Numbered from the stretch's first letter, positions 15,518 through 24,284 are shown. The stretch is 26,973 bases of DNA from CAYQPF01 sp964419225 (GCA_964419225.1 CAYQPF010000062.1:1-26973); one strand, 5' to 3'. Translations and numbers: made by a program. Notes: generated by a model not told the origin, from the sequence alone.

Positions 15518-16656
15518 TTGTAAGTGTTCTCCTTGATAAGTCTCACAATGATATTGGCAACTTCTCTGGAAGCAGATTTAGTCCCGAGCATCTGTTTTAT
15601 CCTGGATAACTCATCCTGTATATAAGCATATTTTGAAGGTTCATCAAGAAAAGTTCTGATTTGTCCGTAAATATTGGAAGGATTAGCTTCATCCTGAATT
15701 AGCTCAGGAATCAAATCTTTTTCCAACACAATATTGGGAAGACCAATTCTCTTGATCTTAACCAACCTCTTACCAATTGCAAAGGATATCTTGCTGATCT
15801 TGTAGCAGATTATGAAAGGAGTACCCAAATAAGCTGCTTCGAGTGTAGCAGTACCAGAAGTTACAACCAGAAAGTATGCGTATTTCATTAATTCATAGTT
15901 GTACCCATCAATGATCTTATAATTGGTGATCCCGGATTCTTTGATCAAATTTTCATATAAACTCGTTGATACTGTACTTGTTTTGGAAAAGAGAAAACAG
16001 AATTCCCGCGGATTGAACATCTTAGCAGCCTTCAAATAGACAGGCAACATCTTCTTGATTTCCATATTCCTGCTGCCGGGAAAGAACGCCAGCCACTTCT
16101 TTTTCATGTCCAATCCAAAAGTGCCGGAAAACTCTTCTTTGCTGACTTCCAGCTTGATCTCTTCTGCAATGGGATGCCCTACATAATTATTGCGGATACT
16201 GTGCATATCCAGAATTTCTTTTTCGAATGGAAAGATAGTAGCAACGTGAGTAGTGTATTTTTCCAGTTGAAAAACACGACGGTGTTTCCAAGCCCAGAAT
16301 TGGGGACAGATATAATATAATACCGGAATTTCCAGTGAATCAGCCATCTTGGCAATTCTCATATTCATCCCGGGATAGTCAACAAGTACAACTAAATCAG
16401 GTTTATTGGTCAGGAACTCTTTCTTGATAGCTTTTTCTACTTGCCAAAAGAATTTGATGTGCTTCAGTACTTCCAGGAAGCCCATGACAGAAAATCTTTT
16501 GAAAGGGAATAAAGCCTCAAAGCCCTCCGCCTGCATTTTGTATCCGCCGATACCATAATGTCTGGCATAAAAACCCCTGCTGTTCAGCTCTTTAATGACG
16601 CCTGCAGCATGCATATCTCCCGAATTTTCCCCGGCTATCCAATAGATGTTGTACAT
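15514..16656 (-). CDS. lpxB: Lipid-A-disaccharide synthase
   Basis: This 380-residue GT19 glycosyltransferase condenses UDP-2,3-diacylglucosamine with lipid X to form the beta-1,6 disaccharide of lipid A at the inner face of the cytoplasmic membrane. The diagnostic N-terminal GENSGD (9-14), the block PQFWAWKHRR and the FPGSR segment are all present, and the length matches the family. It shows that the organism has an outer membrane with lipid A. The ATG lies only ten bases after the 3' CCA of tRNA-Ser and no Shine-Dalgarno sequence is visible in that short leader. The DUF374 acyltransferase gene follows with a 4-base overlap. Confidence 0.96.
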   Translation of the reverse strand: MYNIYWIAGENSGDMHAAGVIKELNSRGFYARHYGIGGYKMQAEGFEALFPFKRFSVMGFLEVLKHIKFFWQVEKAIKKEFLTNKPDLVVLVDYPGMNMRIAKMADSLEIPVLYYICPQFWAWKHRRVFQLEKYTTHVATIFPFEKEILDMHSIRNNYVGHPIAEEIKLEVSKEEFSGTFGLDMKKKWLAFFPGSRNMEIKKMLPVYLKAAKMFNPREFCFLFSKTSTVSTSLYENLIKESGITNYKIIDGYNYELMKYAYFLVVTSGTATLEAAYLGTPFIICYKISKISFAIGKRLVKIKRIGLPNIVLEKDLIPELIQDEANPSNIYGQIRTFLDEPSKYAYIQDELSRIKQMLGTKSASREVANIIVRLIKENTYK

Positions 16657-16666
16657 ATTGCTTTAA

Positions 16667-16756
16667 TGGCGGAGAGTCAGGGATTCGAACCCTGGGTCCC
16701 CTTGCAGGAACAACGGTTTTCGAGACCGTCCCATTCAACCGCTCTGGCAACTCTCC
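16667..16756 (-). tRNA. tRNA-Ser (anticodon CGA)
   Basis: This is a class II tRNA of 90 bases including an encoded 3' CCA. The acceptor stem GGAGAGT pairs with ACTCTCC, the discriminator is G, the anticodon stem ACGGT/ACCGT encloses the loop CTCGAAA (anticodon CGA, reading UCG), there is a long variable arm, and the T loop is GGTTCGAATCC. Its first 22 bases overlap the 3' end of the tadA reading frame, and lpxB starts 10 bases after its 3' end, all on the same strand. Processing of the tRNA therefore cuts the common transcript. Confidence 0.97.
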
Positions 16757-17208
16757 GTTTTTCTTTTCTCCACAAAAAAATCTTTTAAAATTTGACCGCA
16801 CTCCTGTTCCAAGATACCTCCTGAAAACAGTGGACGATGATTGAACTTTTTCCCCTCAAAGACATTATAAACTGAACCAACCACCCCTGACTTAGGGTCT
16901 CTTGCTCCGTAAACCAATCTTCCCAGCCGTGCCCAGATCATCATTCCGGCACACATTAAACACGGTTCCAAAGTTACATACAGGGTATAATCGTAAAGGA
17001 ATTTTTCACCCTGACCCACAATTTTATCTATGATCAGCTTTTCAGCATGAGCTAAACCATTAAATTTCTGACGGGTTCTGTTGTATTCTGTCAGAACAAT
17101 TTCCTCGTTTTTAAGCAGAATTGCACCTACTGGAATCTCATTGTCTGCCCAAGCCATTCTGGCCTGCTCAAGAGCTTGCTGCATCCAGTACTCATCAGAA
17201 AAAGACAT
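16735..17208 (-). CDS. tadA: tRNA-specific adenosine deaminase
   Basis: This 157-residue zinc-dependent deaminase converts A34 to inosine in tRNA-Arg(ACG). Zinc ligands and catalytic residues are visible: H54 and E56 in HAE, and C83 and C86 in EPCLMC. The family's usual ILKDFF...RRK ending occurs at about 140-150. The last residues (ESCQSG) and the stop codon are encoded by the 5' part of tRNA-Ser. The ATG overlaps the ugd stop codon by one base (TAATG), so the gene is coupled to the upstream UDP-glucose dehydrogenase. Confidence 0.94.
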   Translation of the reverse strand: MSFSDEYWMQQALEQARMAWADNEIPVGAILLKNEEIVLTEYNRTRQKFNGLAHAEKLIIDKIVGQGEKFLYDYTLYVTLEPCLMCAGMMIWARLGRLVYGARDPKSGVVGSVYNVFEGKKFNHRPLFSGGILEQECGQILKDFFVEKRKTESCQSG

Positions 17209-18530
17209 TAATTTCTGCCGATCCCGTAATAGGTGAACCCCATCGATCTTAAAGTTTCAGGCTCATACAGATTCCTGCCGTCAAAAATGACAGAATTTTT
17301 GAGTAAATTTTTAACTTTAGCAAAATCAGGATACCTGAAGAGATGCCATTCTGTGATTAATAGCAATGCTTCAGCGTTCTCCAATGCTTCATAATTACTC
17401 TTCGCATAAGTAATAGCCGAATTCTCACCGAAAACTCTTTTAGCTTCATGCATAGCCACAGGATCATAGGCAACAACCTTTGCTCCGGCTGCAATTAAAG
17501 CCTCAATTATGACAATCGACGGAGCTTCCCGCATATCATCGGTCTGTGGTTTGAACGATAAACCCCAAACTGCAAAAGTTTTACCCTTAAGATCATCAGA
17601 AAAATGCTTCATTACTTTTTGTACTAATACTGTTTTCTGGAAGGCATTAACACTTTCCACTGCATTGAGAACCTTGGGCTCTATATTAACCTGCTTGGCC
17701 ATATGGATCAGTGCTTTCACATCTTTGGGGAAGCAACTGCCACCATAACCAACACCCGGGTAAATAAACTTATAACCGATTCTGGTATCAGAACCAATCC
17801 CATGACGCACTTCATCTATATCCGCACCCATCTCTTCACAAAGACGGGCCATCTCATTCATAAAGGAAATCTTAGTAGCCAGCATGCAATTAGCCGCATA
17901 CTTCGTCATTTCTGCTGAACGGATTGACATTAATATAACTCTGTCACTCGACCGGTTGAAAGGTGAATATAAAAGCTTCATTATTTCGCCGACACGTACA
18001 TTATCTATACCGACAACTACCCGGTCCGGTTTCATGAAATCATCTATTGCTGCACCTTCTTTGAGGAATTCCGGATTTGAAACAACATCAAACTCAAGAT
18101 CTACTTTTCTTTGTGCAAGAACCTGAGATATCTCTTTTTTGACCAAGTCTGCAGTTCCGATTGGTACTGTCGATTTATCGATGATTATTTTGTATTCATT
18201 CATATGGGTTGCAATTTCTTTTGCTACAGCAAGCACATATTGTAAATCAGCAGAACCGTCTTCATCAGGAGGAGTTCCAACTGCAATAAAGCAAACCAAA
18301 GAATTATCTATGGCTGTTTTGATGTCAGTAGTAAAACTTAATCTGCCTTCCTGTACATTTCTTTTAACCATATCTTCAAGACCTGGTTCATAAATGGGAA
18401 TTTCCCCGTTTAAAAGCATATCGATCTTTCTTTTGTCATTGTCAACACAGACAACAGTATTGCCCATCTCAGCAAAACATGTTCCTGTAACCAAGCCTAC
18501 ATATCCTGTTCCAATAACTGATAAATTCAT
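17208..18530 (-). CDS. ugd: UDP-glucose 6-dehydrogenase
   Basis: This 440-residue enzyme oxidises UDP-glucose to UDP-glucuronate with two NAD+. It has the N-terminal Rossmann motif GTGYVG (7-12), catalytic C266 in GYGGSCFPKD, and the C-terminal UDP-binding Rossmann domain (FAVWGLSFKPQTDDMREAPS). These features match the Ugd/TuaD/RkpK group. AGAGGT precedes the ATG. UDP-glucuronate is a building block for capsule or LPS sugars, which fits the neighbouring HexNAc dehydrogenase and NusG paralogue. A REP-like hairpin lies between this gene and the NusG paralogue. Confidence 0.95.
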   Translation of the reverse strand: MNLSVIGTGYVGLVTGTCFAEMGNTVVCVDNDKRKIDMLLNGEIPIYEPGLEDMVKRNVQEGRLSFTTDIKTAIDNSLVCFIAVGTPPDEDGSADLQYVLAVAKEIATHMNEYKIIIDKSTVPIGTADLVKKEISQVLAQRKVDLEFDVVSNPEFLKEGAAIDDFMKPDRVVVGIDNVRVGEIMKLLYSPFNRSSDRVILMSIRSAEMTKYAANCMLATKISFMNEMARLCEEMGADIDEVRHGIGSDTRIGYKFIYPGVGYGGSCFPKDVKALIHMAKQVNIEPKVLNAVESVNAFQKTVLVQKVMKHFSDDLKGKTFAVWGLSFKPQTDDMREAPSIVIIEALIAAGAKVVAYDPVAMHEAKRVFGENSAITYAKSNYEALENAEALLLITEWHLFRYPDFAKVKNLLKNSVIFDGRNLYEPETLRSMGFTYYGIGRN

Positions 18531-18624
18531 ATAAACCTCTTATGTTTTTTAAACTAACTTTCTATTTTTTTCCAAATGCAAGAATAACCTTTCAGCACTT
18601 GTATCAGCTTTAAACAATTCAGTT

Positions 18625-18661
18625 CCTTCTCCCTCCTTTAGGGAGAAGGTTAGGATGAGGG
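18625..18661. repeat. Dispersed-type hairpin element CCTTCTCCCT...AGGGAGAAGG
   Basis: Perfect 10-base arms (18625-18634 and 18640-18649) around CCTTT are followed by TTAGGATGAGGG. This wording is one I recognise as a REP-like intergenic element found in many unrelated bacteria. It lies in the 170-base gap between ugd and the NusG paralogue, with no U-tract on either strand. Confidence 0.7.
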
Positions 18662-18700
18662 TAAATTACTCAAAAATACCTTATTTCCCAAACTTCCTTT

Positions 18701-19273
18701 TCATTCTTCTTCTTCCTGCATCTTAATAATTTTTACAAATCTTGCTTCAGTCTGTACTGACACAGCTCTTTGCAACATACTCACCTGCAGGATCACTTTA
18801 TTAAGATCATTGGCATTTTCCACAATTCCTTTCATGCCCTTCAAAGGTCCATCTATCAATTCAACTGAGATACCTTTTTCTAAGTAAGGATGAGGAGTCA
18901 TTTCCACACCGGAAGCACTGCTCTGGTAAATCTGAATTAAATCAAAAAGCAGAATGTCTTCCCGCTCCGATTTGAGAAAGCTGACAATATGTCCGGATTT
19001 GATCAGAGTTGTTTTATCTTCAGGTTTGCAATGAAAAAAAACATATCCAGGGAAAAGTGGTTTAATGAATACGACTTTGCGGTAAAGATATTTTTTTACA
19101 CTGTCATAGAGAGGAAGGAAGTAATTAATTCTGTTTTCAAATGCGTATTTAGCCAGTTTTTTTTCTCTTTGAGGTTTTGTATATGCTACATACCATTTCA
19201 AAGATTCATCAAGGGATAATTCTCCGAAAAGGGAGATAACTTCAATTTCTTTTTTTTTTAACATATTTTTCAT
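18701..19273 (-). CDS. Specialised NusG/RfaH/UpxY-like transcription antiterminator
   Basis: This 190-residue NusG paralogue has an NGN domain at about 26-115 (KWYVAYTKPQREKKLA, then FPGYVFF), which binds the RNA polymerase clamp, and a C-terminal KOW domain at about 131-182 (DGPLKGMKGIV). Paralogues of this kind (RfaH, LoaP, UpxY) act on particular long operons, often for polysaccharides, and the position between two UDP-sugar dehydrogenases fits this. The ATG has no visible Shine-Dalgarno sequence. Instead, a 12-bp perfect hairpin ends three bases before it. An alternative ATG lies three codons in, followed directly by a run of ten A residues. Housekeeping nusG would be expected elsewhere, next to secE. 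Confidence 0.87.
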   Translation of the reverse strand: MKNMLKKKEIEVISLFGELSLDESLKWYVAYTKPQREKKLAKYAFENRINYFLPLYDSVKKYLYRKVVFIKPLFPGYVFFHCKPEDKTTLIKSGHIVSFLKSEREDILLFDLIQIYQSSASGVEMTPHPYLEKGISVELIDGPLKGMKGIVENANDLNKVILQVSMLQRAVSVQTEARFVKIIKMQEEEE

Positions 19274-19276
19274 AAA

Positions 19277-19303
19277 GAAGGGTTTATCAAAGATAAACCC
19301 TTC
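19277..19303 (-). promoter_or_regulatory. Perfect hairpin abutting the NusG-paralogue start codon
   Basis: GAAGGGTTTATC and GATAAACCCTTC form a 12-bp perfect stem with a 3-base loop. It lies between the stop codon of the UDP-HexNAc dehydrogenase gene and the ATG at 19273, ending three bases before it. On the transcribed strand it is followed by TTTATG, so it could be a weak terminator, an attenuator or a block to translation initiation. Confidence 0.65.
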
Positions 19304-19313
19304 AATTTGCTTA

Positions 19314-20612
19314 TTAAAGTAATATTAAATTATCTGAATTAATGCCCTTGCAAGCATTTCTGGTGTCTAATACCAGTTTTGACTCTTTTACTATCATCTT
19401 ATAATCATAGCAACTATGATCTGTAATTATGATCACTAAGTCGTATTTATCCAGATTTTCCAATTCTACAGTTGTGTAATGTTTATCGTTCAATTCATTA
19501 TGGAATTTGGGCACATAAGGGTCATTTACATCAAAACTGACACCATGTTCTTCCAGTAATACTATTAAAGGATGTACCGGTGATTCTCTCATATCACGGA
19601 TGTCACGCTTATATGCGGCTCCCAGTAACATGATCTTTGCTTTGGAAATCGCGATACCCCTCTTATTCAACAGCTTCATGGACTTTGTCAGAACGAATTC
19701 CGGCATAGAATTATTGATTTCACCTGCCAATTCAATCAGTCTGGTATGATAATTATATTCTCTTGCTTTCCAGGTTAAATAGAAAGGATCGATCGGAATA
19801 CAATGCCCACCTACTCCAGGTCCTGGATAAAAGGCCATAAAACCATAAGGCTTTGTCTTAGCCGCATCTATTACTTCCCAAACACTGATACCCATTCTTT
19901 CGCAAAGAATGGTCATCTCATTGGCAAGAGCAATATTAATATTTCTGAAGGTGTTCTCATAGATTTTTTCCATCTCGGCAGCAGCCGGTGAAGAAACCGT
20001 ATGAACAGGTGCATCTAAAACTGCTTCATAAAAAGCTTTGGATACCTTGTTACAGTTTTCTGTTATACCGCCAACAACTTTAGGAGTGTTGTGAGTTTTG
20101 TAACTCTCGTTACCCGGATCTACTCTCTCTGGTGAAAATGCAACATAAACATCTTTACCGACAAAGAACCCTTTCTTAGTTAAAGGAGGTACAATTATTT
20201 CCACAGTTGTACCGGGATAAGTTGTACTTTCCAAGACAACCAAAGTATCTTTCGAAATATATTCTGCAATAGAATCAGTTGCACTTCTTATATAAGATGT
20301 ATCAGGCTGCTGGTATTTATCCAAAGGTGTAGGTACTGCAATCAAAATAACATCACATTCCCTTAGTCCGGAAAATTCCTTAGATGCTGTCAACAGACCG
20401 GCACTTACAACATTTTCCAAATCTGCATCTTCCACATCACCAATATAATTCTTGCCTGCATTTACATTCTGCACACAATAATCACTGACATCAATACCTA
20501 AAACGTGAAATCCCTTCTTTGCGACTGTTACAGCCATGGGTAGTCCAACATACCCCAAACCTATAACTGCTACTTTAACAGATTTACTCTGGATTCTTTT
20601 GATAAACTCCAT
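19314..20612 (-). CDS. UDP-N-acetylhexosamine (GlcNAc/ManNAc) 6-dehydrogenase, WbpA/WecC/TviB type
   Basis: This 432-residue member of the UDP-glucose/GDP-mannose dehydrogenase family has the N-terminal NAD motif GLGYVG (18-23), VPTPL, and catalytic C271 in GVGGHCIPIDPFYL; the GGHCIPIDP form is typical of the WbpA/WecC/TviB group and not of Ugd. The C-terminal domain is MLLGAAYKRDIRDMRESP. The enzyme makes UDP-N-acetylhexosaminuronate for O-antigen, capsule or common-antigen sugars. The exact epimer (GlcNAc or ManNAc) cannot be read. AGGAGG lies six bases before the ATG, nine bases after the ahcY stop, so it is in the same transcription unit. Confidence 0.92.
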   Translation of the reverse strand: MEFIKRIQSKSVKVAVIGLGYVGLPMAVTVAKKGFHVLGIDVSDYCVQNVNAGKNYIGDVEDADLENVVSAGLLTASKEFSGLRECDVILIAVPTPLDKYQQPDTSYIRSATDSIAEYISKDTLVVLESTTYPGTTVEIIVPPLTKKGFFVGKDVYVAFSPERVDPGNESYKTHNTPKVVGGITENCNKVSKAFYEAVLDAPVHTVSSPAAAEMEKIYENTFRNINIALANEMTILCERMGISVWEVIDAAKTKPYGFMAFYPGPGVGGHCIPIDPFYLTWKAREYNYHTRLIELAGEINNSMPEFVLTKSMKLLNKRGIAISKAKIMLLGAAYKRDIRDMRESPVHPLIVLLEEHGVSFDVNDPYVPKFHNELNDKHYTTVELENLDKYDLVIIITDHSCYDYKMIVKESKLVLDTRNACKGINSDNLILL

Positions 20613-20621
20613 TAATGCCTC

Positions 20622-22028
20622 CTAATATCTATAATGATCTGGCTTATATGGCCCATCAACAGGCACACCTATATAATCTGCCTGGTGGGGCGTAAGTTTT
20701 GTCAGCTTCACACTTAACTTTTCTAAATGTAATCTTGCAACTTCCTCATCCAAATGCTTGGGTAATCTGGTTACAGATATTTCATGCTCTTTCTGCCATA
20801 ATTCCATTTGAGCTAATACCTGATTAGTAAAGGAATTGCTCATCACAAAAGATGGATGTCCGGTGGCATTTCCCAGATTAACGAGTCTGCCTTCGGATAA
20901 TAAAATGATGGAATGTCCATCAGGGAAGAATATCTGATCAACTTGAGGCTTGATATTGAGTTTTTTGATCCCGGGATATTCATATAATTGATTAACCTGG
21001 ATCTCATTGTCAAAGTGACCAATGTTGCAGACAATAGCCTGATCCTTCATTCTCAGCATATCTTCAACTGTAATAATATCACAGTTTCCTGTAGCTGTAA
21101 CGAAAATATCACCTTCTGGTAAAGCATCTTTCAATGTCGATACTTCAAATCCTTCCATTGCTGCCTGTAAAGCACAAATCGGATCTATCTCAGTAATAAT
21201 GACACGGGCACCAAATCCACGCATAGACTGGGAACAACCCTTGCCTACATCACCATATCCGCATACAATAACAACTTTACCTGCTACCATGACATCGGTT
21301 CCTCTTTTGATACCGTCTGCCAAAGATTCTCTACAACCGTAAAGGTTGTCGAATTTGGATTTTGTAACAGAATCGTTCACATTGATAGCCGGGAAAAGAA
21401 GCTTTCCCTGTTCCAGCATTTGGTAAAGTCTGTGTACACCAGTGGTAGTTTCTTCGCTTACTCCTCTGATATTTCGTGCAATATTGGTCCATTTCTGGGG
21501 ATATTTTTCTAATGTAGCAATAACTAAATTCTGGAGAATAGCCATTTCCTGATTACTTGTATCAGCTTTGGGCAGAATACCCGTAGCTTTATATTCAGCT
21601 TCCATTCTGACACCTTCATGAACCAGAAGCGTGGCATCGCCACCATCATCTACAATCAAATTAGGTCCGTCAGTTTCGCCGAAACAAAGTGCCTTTTCCG
21701 TACACCACCAGTATTCCTCTAAGGTCTCACCCTTCCAGGCAAAAACCGGAACACCCGCAGCAGCTACTGCTGAAGCCGCATGATCCTGAGTCGAGAATAT
21801 ATTACAACTGGCCCAACGTACTTCTGCACCAAGTTCAACCAGAGTTTCAATTAAAATGGCTGTCTGGATAGTCATGTGTAAACTACCAGTTATCTTAGCA
21901 CCTTTGAATGGTTTATCTTTTCCATATTTCTTTCTGAGTGACATTAACCCAGGCATTTCTTTCTCAGAAATTGTAATCTCTTTTCTGCCATAATCGGCTA
22001 AGCTTATATCATGAACTTTGTAATCCAT
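20622..22028 (-). CDS. ahcY: S-adenosylhomocysteine hydrolase (adenosylhomocysteinase)
   Basis: This 468-residue NAD-dependent enzyme splits S-adenosylhomocysteine into adenosine and homocysteine, relieving product inhibition of methyltransferases. The substrate-binding NDSVTKSKFDN (K223 in the family's catalytic pair region), the NAD motif GYGDVGKG (257-264) and the C-terminal KPDHYRY ending are all present, and the length is that of the long bacterial/plant-like form. GAGGAG precedes the ATG, which lies 15 bases after the pnp stop. No SAH or SAM riboswitch can fit in that gap, so control must come from the upstream promoter. Confidence 0.97.
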   Translation of the reverse strand: MDYKVHDISLADYGRKEITISEKEMPGLMSLRKKYGKDKPFKGAKITGSLHMTIQTAILIETLVELGAEVRWASCNIFSTQDHAASAVAAAGVPVFAWKGETLEEYWWCTEKALCFGETDGPNLIVDDGGDATLLVHEGVRMEAEYKATGILPKADTSNQEMAILQNLVIATLEKYPQKWTNIARNIRGVSEETTTGVHRLYQMLEQGKLLFPAINVNDSVTKSKFDNLYGCRESLADGIKRGTDVMVAGKVVIVCGYGDVGKGCSQSMRGFGARVIITEIDPICALQAAMEGFEVSTLKDALPEGDIFVTATGNCDIITVEDMLRMKDQAIVCNIGHFDNEIQVNQLYEYPGIKKLNIKPQVDQIFFPDGHSIILLSEGRLVNLGNATGHPSFVMSNSFTNQVLAQMELWQKEHEISVTRLPKHLDEEVARLHLEKLSVKLTKLTPHQADYIGVPVDGPYKPDHYRY

Positions 22029-22043
22029 CTTAGGCTCCTCTTA

Positions 22044-24284
22044 TTAATCTCTTCTGCGGGAATTGTTAAATCTGTCATTTCTGCGAAAATCTCTTCTGTC
22101 GCCACGATCTGATCTGTCCTGATTATCATCTCTTGAACCTTCCGAACTTGGATGGTATTCTTCAAAAGTCTGACCAAATCCCGGATTACCAGGTATGCCC
22201 TTTATTGAAAGAGAAATTTTGCCTCTCTCATTACCAATAACCTTGGCTTTGACATTGTCTCCGAGTTTAAGAACATCTTCTACGTTCTTAATGCGTGCTA
22301 CATTCAATTGAGAAATATGGATCATTCCTTCTTTGAATCCGTCCATGAATTTTACAAATGCTCCAAAAGATTCAATTCTGGTTACAACCCCATCATATAC
22401 CTGATTAAATTCAGGATCTGTGATAATATTCATGATCATAGCCTTTGCTTTGGCAAGAGCATCTTTGTTTGGTGATGAAATTGACACTAATCCTGTATCA
22501 TCAATATTAACTTCTACTTTAGTTCTCTCAATGATTGATTTGATCGTCTTTCCACTCTGACCAATAACTTCACCGATCTTTGCTGTATTTATAGTAAATG
22601 ATTCTATCTGAGGTGCATATTCGCATAACTCTGCACGGTATGCAGGAAGAGTTTGCTTGATTTTATCAAGTATGTACAATCTTGCCACCAAAGCTTTTTC
22701 CAAAGCTATAGACATGATTTCTTTAGTAATTCCTTCGATCTTGATATCCATCTGCATGGAGGTGATTCCATTCGGAGTTCCGGCGACCTTGAAATCCATG
22801 TCGCCTAAATGATCTTCCAGACCCATGATATCTGTTAAGACAACAAATTTGTCGCCTTCCATGATCAAGCCGTTGGCAATACCTGCAACAGGATTACTGA
22901 TGGGAACGCCGGCAGCCATTAAAGATAATGTACCTGCACAAACTGAAGCCATCGATGATGAACCGTTGGATTCCATGATGTCTGAAACTACTCTGATTGT
23001 GTATGGGAATACATCCTTGGAAGGAATTACAGGTTTTAATGACTTTTCGGCTAAAGCTCCGTGGCCAAGTTCTCTGCGGCCTGGTGCTCTTAATCCTCCG
23101 GTCTCGCCCACACTGTAAGGAGGGAAATTATAATGCAGATAGAAAGATTTTTTGTATTCTTCTTCCAAACTGTCGATAACCTGCTCATCACTGGCAGAAC
23201 CTAAAGTTACTGTACCTAAAGATTGCGTTTCACCTCTGGTGAACAATGCAGAACCGTGTACTCTGGGTAATATATCTACTTCACAGGTGATAGGTCTGAT
23301 ATCATCCAAACCTCTGCCATCTACTCTGTGATGATCAAATAATATTGCTTCTCTCACTGATTTACGAATCAGTTCTTCAAAACCGTTCATGATATCGCGT
23401 TTGTTCTTTTCGAAATCTTCACCATAAAATTCCTGGAAAGAAACGATCATTTCTTCTTTTACTACATCAAATGCCGCACTTCTCTCATGCTTGCCTTTAG
23501 TGATAGCCGCAGCTTTAACTTTTGCCGCAAATTCACTTTCCATCTTCTTGATGATGTCTTCAGGAATGATGTCTAATTTTACTTCTATTTTCTCTTTTCC
23601 GGCTGCAAGGACAAATTCCTTCTGCAATTCGATCATCTGCTTGATTACTTCATGACCTGTATAAACAGCTTCCAAGATTTCTGCTTCAGAAATTTCTTTG
23701 GAACCTGCTTCGATCATTACGATAGAAGACTCTGTTCCTGCTATACTTAAATCCAACTTGGATTCATTCATGTCTGCTGTCTTGGGATTCATTACATAAG
23801 CACCATCTAAGATACCTACGGTTACACCTGCGATCGGTCCGTGAAAAGGAATGTCGGAAATACATAAAGCTGCTGATGCTCCTAAGATACCCAGAATACC
23901 AAAACCATTCTCGCCATCATAAGATAAAGGTGTTACAACGACGTGTACGGGGTTTCTGAATCCTTCAGGGAATAAAGGACGGATTGATCTGTCGATCATT
24001 CTGGCCTGTAAGGTAGCATCTGTTGATGGCTTGGTTTCTCTCTTGAAAAAACCTCCGGGAATCTTGCCCGAAGCATACATCTTTTCTGCCAGATCAACTG
24101 TTAATGGGAAAAAATCTGTCCCTTCGTTTGCCTGATTGGACAGTACTGCTGTAATTAAAATGCTCGTACCACCATAGGTTAATAATACTGAACCGTTGGC
24201 TTGTTTGGCCATTCTTCCGGTTTCTAATGTTAATGTTCTGCCGGCTATTTCGGCGGATTTGCGGATAATGTTGAAATTATGCAT
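22044..24284 (-). CDS. pnp: Polyribonucleotide nucleotidyltransferase (PNPase)
   Basis: This 746-residue phosphorolytic 3'-5' exoribonuclease, a degradosome component, has its domains in order: RNase PH-like 1 (about 6-140), an all-helical linker, RNase PH-like 2 (about 325-545, with GGLRAPGRRELGHG), a KH domain with GQSG (about 564-616) and an S1 domain (about 629-696, GVVTRIESFGAFVKF), followed by an Arg/Asp-rich tail of about 35 residues (SDRGDRRDFRRNDRF). A TTG nine codons upstream is in frame, but the ATG at 24284 is chosen because GAGGAG lies just before it and MHNFNIIRKSAEIAGR matches the family N-terminus. It follows rpsO, the widespread rpsO-pnp order. Confidence 0.97.
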   Translation of the reverse strand: MHNFNIIRKSAEIAGRTLTLETGRMAKQANGSVLLTYGGTSILITAVLSNQANEGTDFFPLTVDLAEKMYASGKIPGGFFKRETKPSTDATLQARMIDRSIRPLFPEGFRNPVHVVVTPLSYDGENGFGILGILGASAALCISDIPFHGPIAGVTVGILDGAYVMNPKTADMNESKLDLSIAGTESSIVMIEAGSKEISEAEILEAVYTGHEVIKQMIELQKEFVLAAGKEKIEVKLDIIPEDIIKKMESEFAAKVKAAAITKGKHERSAAFDVVKEEMIVSFQEFYGEDFEKNKRDIMNGFEELIRKSVREAILFDHHRVDGRGLDDIRPITCEVDILPRVHGSALFTRGETQSLGTVTLGSASDEQVIDSLEEEYKKSFYLHYNFPPYSVGETGGLRAPGRRELGHGALAEKSLKPVIPSKDVFPYTIRVVSDIMESNGSSSMASVCAGTLSLMAAGVPISNPVAGIANGLIMEGDKFVVLTDIMGLEDHLGDMDFKVAGTPNGITSMQMDIKIEGITKEIMSIALEKALVARLYILDKIKQTLPAYRAELCEYAPQIESFTINTAKIGEVIGQSGKTIKSIIERTKVEVNIDDTGLVSISSPNKDALAKAKAMIMNIITDPEFNQVYDGVVTRIESFGAFVKFMDGFKEGMIHISQLNVARIKNVEDVLKLGDNVKAKVIGNERGKISLSIKGIPGNPGFGQTFEEYHPSSEGSRDDNQDRSDRGDRRDFRRNDRFNNSRRRD

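Noticed and set aside
22029..22043. SAH or SAM riboswitch upstream of ahcY
   Set aside because: Only 15 bases separate pnp and ahcY, enough for a ribosome-binding site only.
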